Part shown: positions 5,097-6,983 of the stretch, one piece after another
Numbering within the stretch: the stretch's first letter is position 1
Layout of the letters: each line of letters opens with the position of its first letter
NCBI GenBank assembly: GCA_020848855.1
Contig: JADLHH010000488.1
Coordinates: 1-6,983 of the forward strand
DNA length: 6,983 nt
Reading direction: 5' to 3'
From: Anaerolineae bacterium
GTDB taxonomy: Bacteria; Chloroflexota; Anaerolineae; Aggregatilineales; Phototrophicaceae
Made by a program: the position numbers and the translations under genes
Notes under the pieces: model-generated
The model's database searches: none
Told to the model about the DNA's origin: nothing
Seen by the model: the letters and a program-made list of their open reading frames with translations, nothing else

Positions 5097-6983
5097 CTAC
5101 TGTTGATCGAGCCAGTTGACCGCCGCGTCCAGCACCGGGTCGCCCTCGGCGAACACCGTTTCTTCGTCCACCGGCACTTTGACGGTCGGCACGACGCCCG
5201 TGCCTTCGATCACGATGTTGCCATCCGCGTCGAGGTTGCGCGCGAACGGGAACTGGAAGTAGACGTACTCCGGCAGCAGCACGGCTTCAATGCCGCCGCC
5301 CAGCCCGCCCGACGGGTACTGACCGACGATGGCAGCCCGGTCTTGCAGGGTCATGTCGTAGCTAAAGAACTCACAGGCGCTGCTGCACGCCGGACCCACC
5401 AGCACCGCGACCGAACCATGATAGCGAAGCTGCTCCGGCGGCGGGTAGTAGCGCGACTCGCCTTCAGGGTCGAGGTAGAACTCGCCCTTGCTCTTGTCAA
5501 AGAACTCGCTGTTGCCCAGCACCAGCGGGTCGTCATAGAAGTACGCCGCCATCTGGTCTGCCAGCCAGCCGCTGCCGCCGTCGTTGTGGCGCATGTCGAT
5601 GATCAAGCCGGGGATCTGCTGGTCGTTGAGCGTCTGGATCATGCGCTCCCACAACTCGATGCTCAGGCGCGAATTGTCGCTGAAGCTGAAGATCGACGCC
5701 TTGACGTAGCCGTTGTCCATCAGCTCATATTCGACCGGCAGCTCGAAGCCGGTGTTGGGACCACCAACCGCAAAAGACGACACCGAGAAGCTCTGGCGCT
5801 CCTCGATGCTCGTCAGCGTCGCGGTTTCCGCTTCAGATGCGTCGGGATTCTGGAACGTTACCGGAACTTCGGTGCCGACTTCCGAGCGCAGCACGTAGCG
5901 AAGCTGCTGGAGCTTGAGAACGTGGGGCGAACTGAACGGACCCGACCACGGGATGACGCCATTGATCGCGTCCTGAACCGGCTCGCCGTTGAACTCGCTG
6001 ATCTCCGCGCCCACTTCGATGCCCGCCTCGTCGGCAGGACCGTCGGGAAGGATGTAGTACACCATCACGCGACCGTCATCCAGTTCCATGATTGCCATGC
6101 CCAGACCGCCCGCCGTCTCGTTGACGAAATCGTCGCTCAGCATGTTGACGACCGACGAGCCGACGTGCCCATCCGGGATCGAGAACTGGAAGTCGCGGAC
6201 TGCCAGCAGGTATGCATGAACGTCCTGATCCTTCTCGGCTTGCTCGAAGCGCGGCATGAATTCCGCTTCCAGGGCGTCCCAGTCGATATTCTTGTACTCG
6301 GTGTAGGCGTATTCGTTGCGCATCTGGTCGACCAGACCCTTAAACGCTTCGGCGTAGCCCATCTGCGAATAGTCGTCGAGTTCCGAGGCTTCGCCTTCAA
6401 TCAGGTCGATCTGTGCCACGCGCGAGCGGTCGAACGTAAACGGATCGGTGTCCATATCGACGACCGTGTAGCCTGCCGGCAGCGTCACGACCGGGTCATC
6501 TTCCGTGAACAGCTTGCCGTCCTCGCCGAAGCCGGACGGGAAGCCCTGCTGGTCATCCGGCGCGTAAACGACGTACTTCCCGCCGATCACCTCGCCCTGT
6601 TCGGACGGATCGGGGCTGGTGCGCATCGATGCATAGGCGGTCGAATAGCCATAGCCGTACAGGTCGCGTTCTTCGAGATAGGGGTCGCCCCACACGTTTT
6701 CCCAGTAAGCGACGCCGTAGACCTGTATGCCCTGGTTGGTTTCGTCGTTGTTGTCGACATCGCGGTAAGGGCCGTTTGGCACTTCGGGCAGCGCCAGCGT
6801 ATAGCTGACCGGCGGCGCGAAGAAGTCGGATGTGATCTGCCCGATCACCTGCGATTCAATCGGGATCGGTCCATGCTCGTTGCGGTCGACGAAGTTGGCT
6901 TCGGTTTCCAGCAGGATCACCGGCTCGCTGACCCCCAGGGTGAAGTTGAGGTTGGTGTAGTTCAGCGTGCCTTCGATCAGCAC
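5097..6983 (-). CDS. S41 family peptidase with PDZ domain, 5' end outside window
   Basis: At least 628 residues are present. The frame runs open to the window edge, and the GTG there is unlikely to be the true start, so a signal peptide or lipoprotein signal would lie outside. Residues 1 to about 200 are an acidic, Tyr-rich beta-type region with Asp clusters (DVDNNDETN 75-83; GEDGKLFTEDDP 153-164) resembling calcium-binding loops. A helical segment (210-265) leads to IPDGHVG (269-275). A PDZ domain covers about 291-340, for binding substrate C-termini. The S41 core has IIDMRHNDGG (461-470) and ACSSACEFF (532-540), with probable nucleophile Ser535. The Lys of C-terminal processing proteases, expected in a GxxTxGKG block, is not present; VGQYPSGGLGGG (553-564) occupies that place. 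The GTGVVPTVKVPV block (594-605) closes the family pattern. It probably acts outside the membrane on unknown proteins. The gene is separated from the glycan operon by hairpins. Confidence 0.9.
   Translation of the reverse strand: MLIEGTLNYTNLNFTLGVSEPVILLETEANFVDRNEHGPIPIESQVIGQITSDFFAPPVSYTLALPEVPNGPYRDVDNNDETNQGIQVYGVAYWENVWGDPYLEERDLYGYGYSTAYASMRTSPDPSEQGEVIGGKYVVYAPDDQQGFPSGFGEDGKLFTEDDPVVTLPAGYTVVDMDTDPFTFDRSRVAQIDLIEGEASELDDYSQMGYAEAFKGLVDQMRNEYAYTEYKNIDWDALEAEFMPRFEQAEKDQDVHAYLLAVRDFQFSIPDGHVGSSVVNMLSDDFVNETAGGLGMAIMELDDGRVMVYYILPDGPADEAGIEVGAEISEFNGEPVQDAINGVIPWSGPFSSPHVLKLQQLRYVLRSEVGTEVPVTFQNPDASEAETATLTSIEERQSFSVSSFAVGGPNTGFELPVEYELMDNGYVKASIFSFSDNSRLSIELWERMIQTLNDQQIPGLIIDMRHNDGGSGWLADQMAAYFYDDPLVLGNSEFFDKSKGEFYLDPEGESRYYPPPEQLRYHGSVAVLVGPACSSACEFFSYDMTLQDRAAIVGQYPSGGLGGGIEAVLLPEYVYFQFPFARNLDADGNIVIEGTGVVPTVKVPVDEETVFAEGDPVLDAAVNWLDQQ

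Noticed and set aside
6981..6983. GTG at the window edge as the start of the S41 peptidase
   Set aside because: The frame is open to the last base and no signal peptide or binding site can be seen, so the gene most likely begins beyond the window.

Overview
The window is about 7 kb of GC-rich bacterial DNA. It holds five protein-coding genes, one on the + strand and four on the - strand, and an unusual density of short palindromic repeats. I see no RNA genes, transposase or CRISPR array. The overall look suggests a Chloroflexota (Anaerolineae-like) genome or metagenomic contig. The reasons are GC-rich palindromes of the CCCCTCTCCCACG, AGACCTGCCCCT and GTAGGGGCGG types, a large secreted S41 peptidase with an acidic N-terminal region, and the glycan genes. 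This placement rests on recollection of similar sequences and is tentative.

Layout, left to right. Positions 1-260 are a non-coding leader. It contains a palindromic repeat (1-65), a second repeat fragment (74-95), and a likely promoter region with a perfect GTGA-N6-TCAC palindrome. This leads into a flavodoxin-domain gene of the HemG-like type (261-803, +). That gene meets the next one tail to tail, with a 6-bp overlap of stop codons. The - strand then carries, in transcription order, an S41 peptidase (6983-5097, 5' end outside the window), a long-type glucose-1-phosphate thymidylyltransferase (4902-3829), a two-domain glycosyltransferase (3730-1826) and an RfaE1-type sugar kinase (1793-798). 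The last three lie close together and probably form a glycan-synthesis operon: nucleotide-sugar supply, two glycosyl transfers and a heptose-phosphate-type kinase. The peptidase is separated from them by 194 bp containing a terminator-like hairpin and another repeat, and is probably an independent unit encoding an exported protein.

The most striking feature is the 634-residue glycosyltransferase. Residues 1-350 are a full GT9 (heptosyltransferase-like) enzyme. Residues about 393-634 are a full WecG/TagA/CpsF enzyme. The roughly 42 residues between them are encoded entirely by two copies of the same palindromic repeat seen at the left edge, read in frame. A second repeat type is read in frame inside the GT9 domain. 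The repeats therefore appear to have created, or at least to bridge, a gene fusion.
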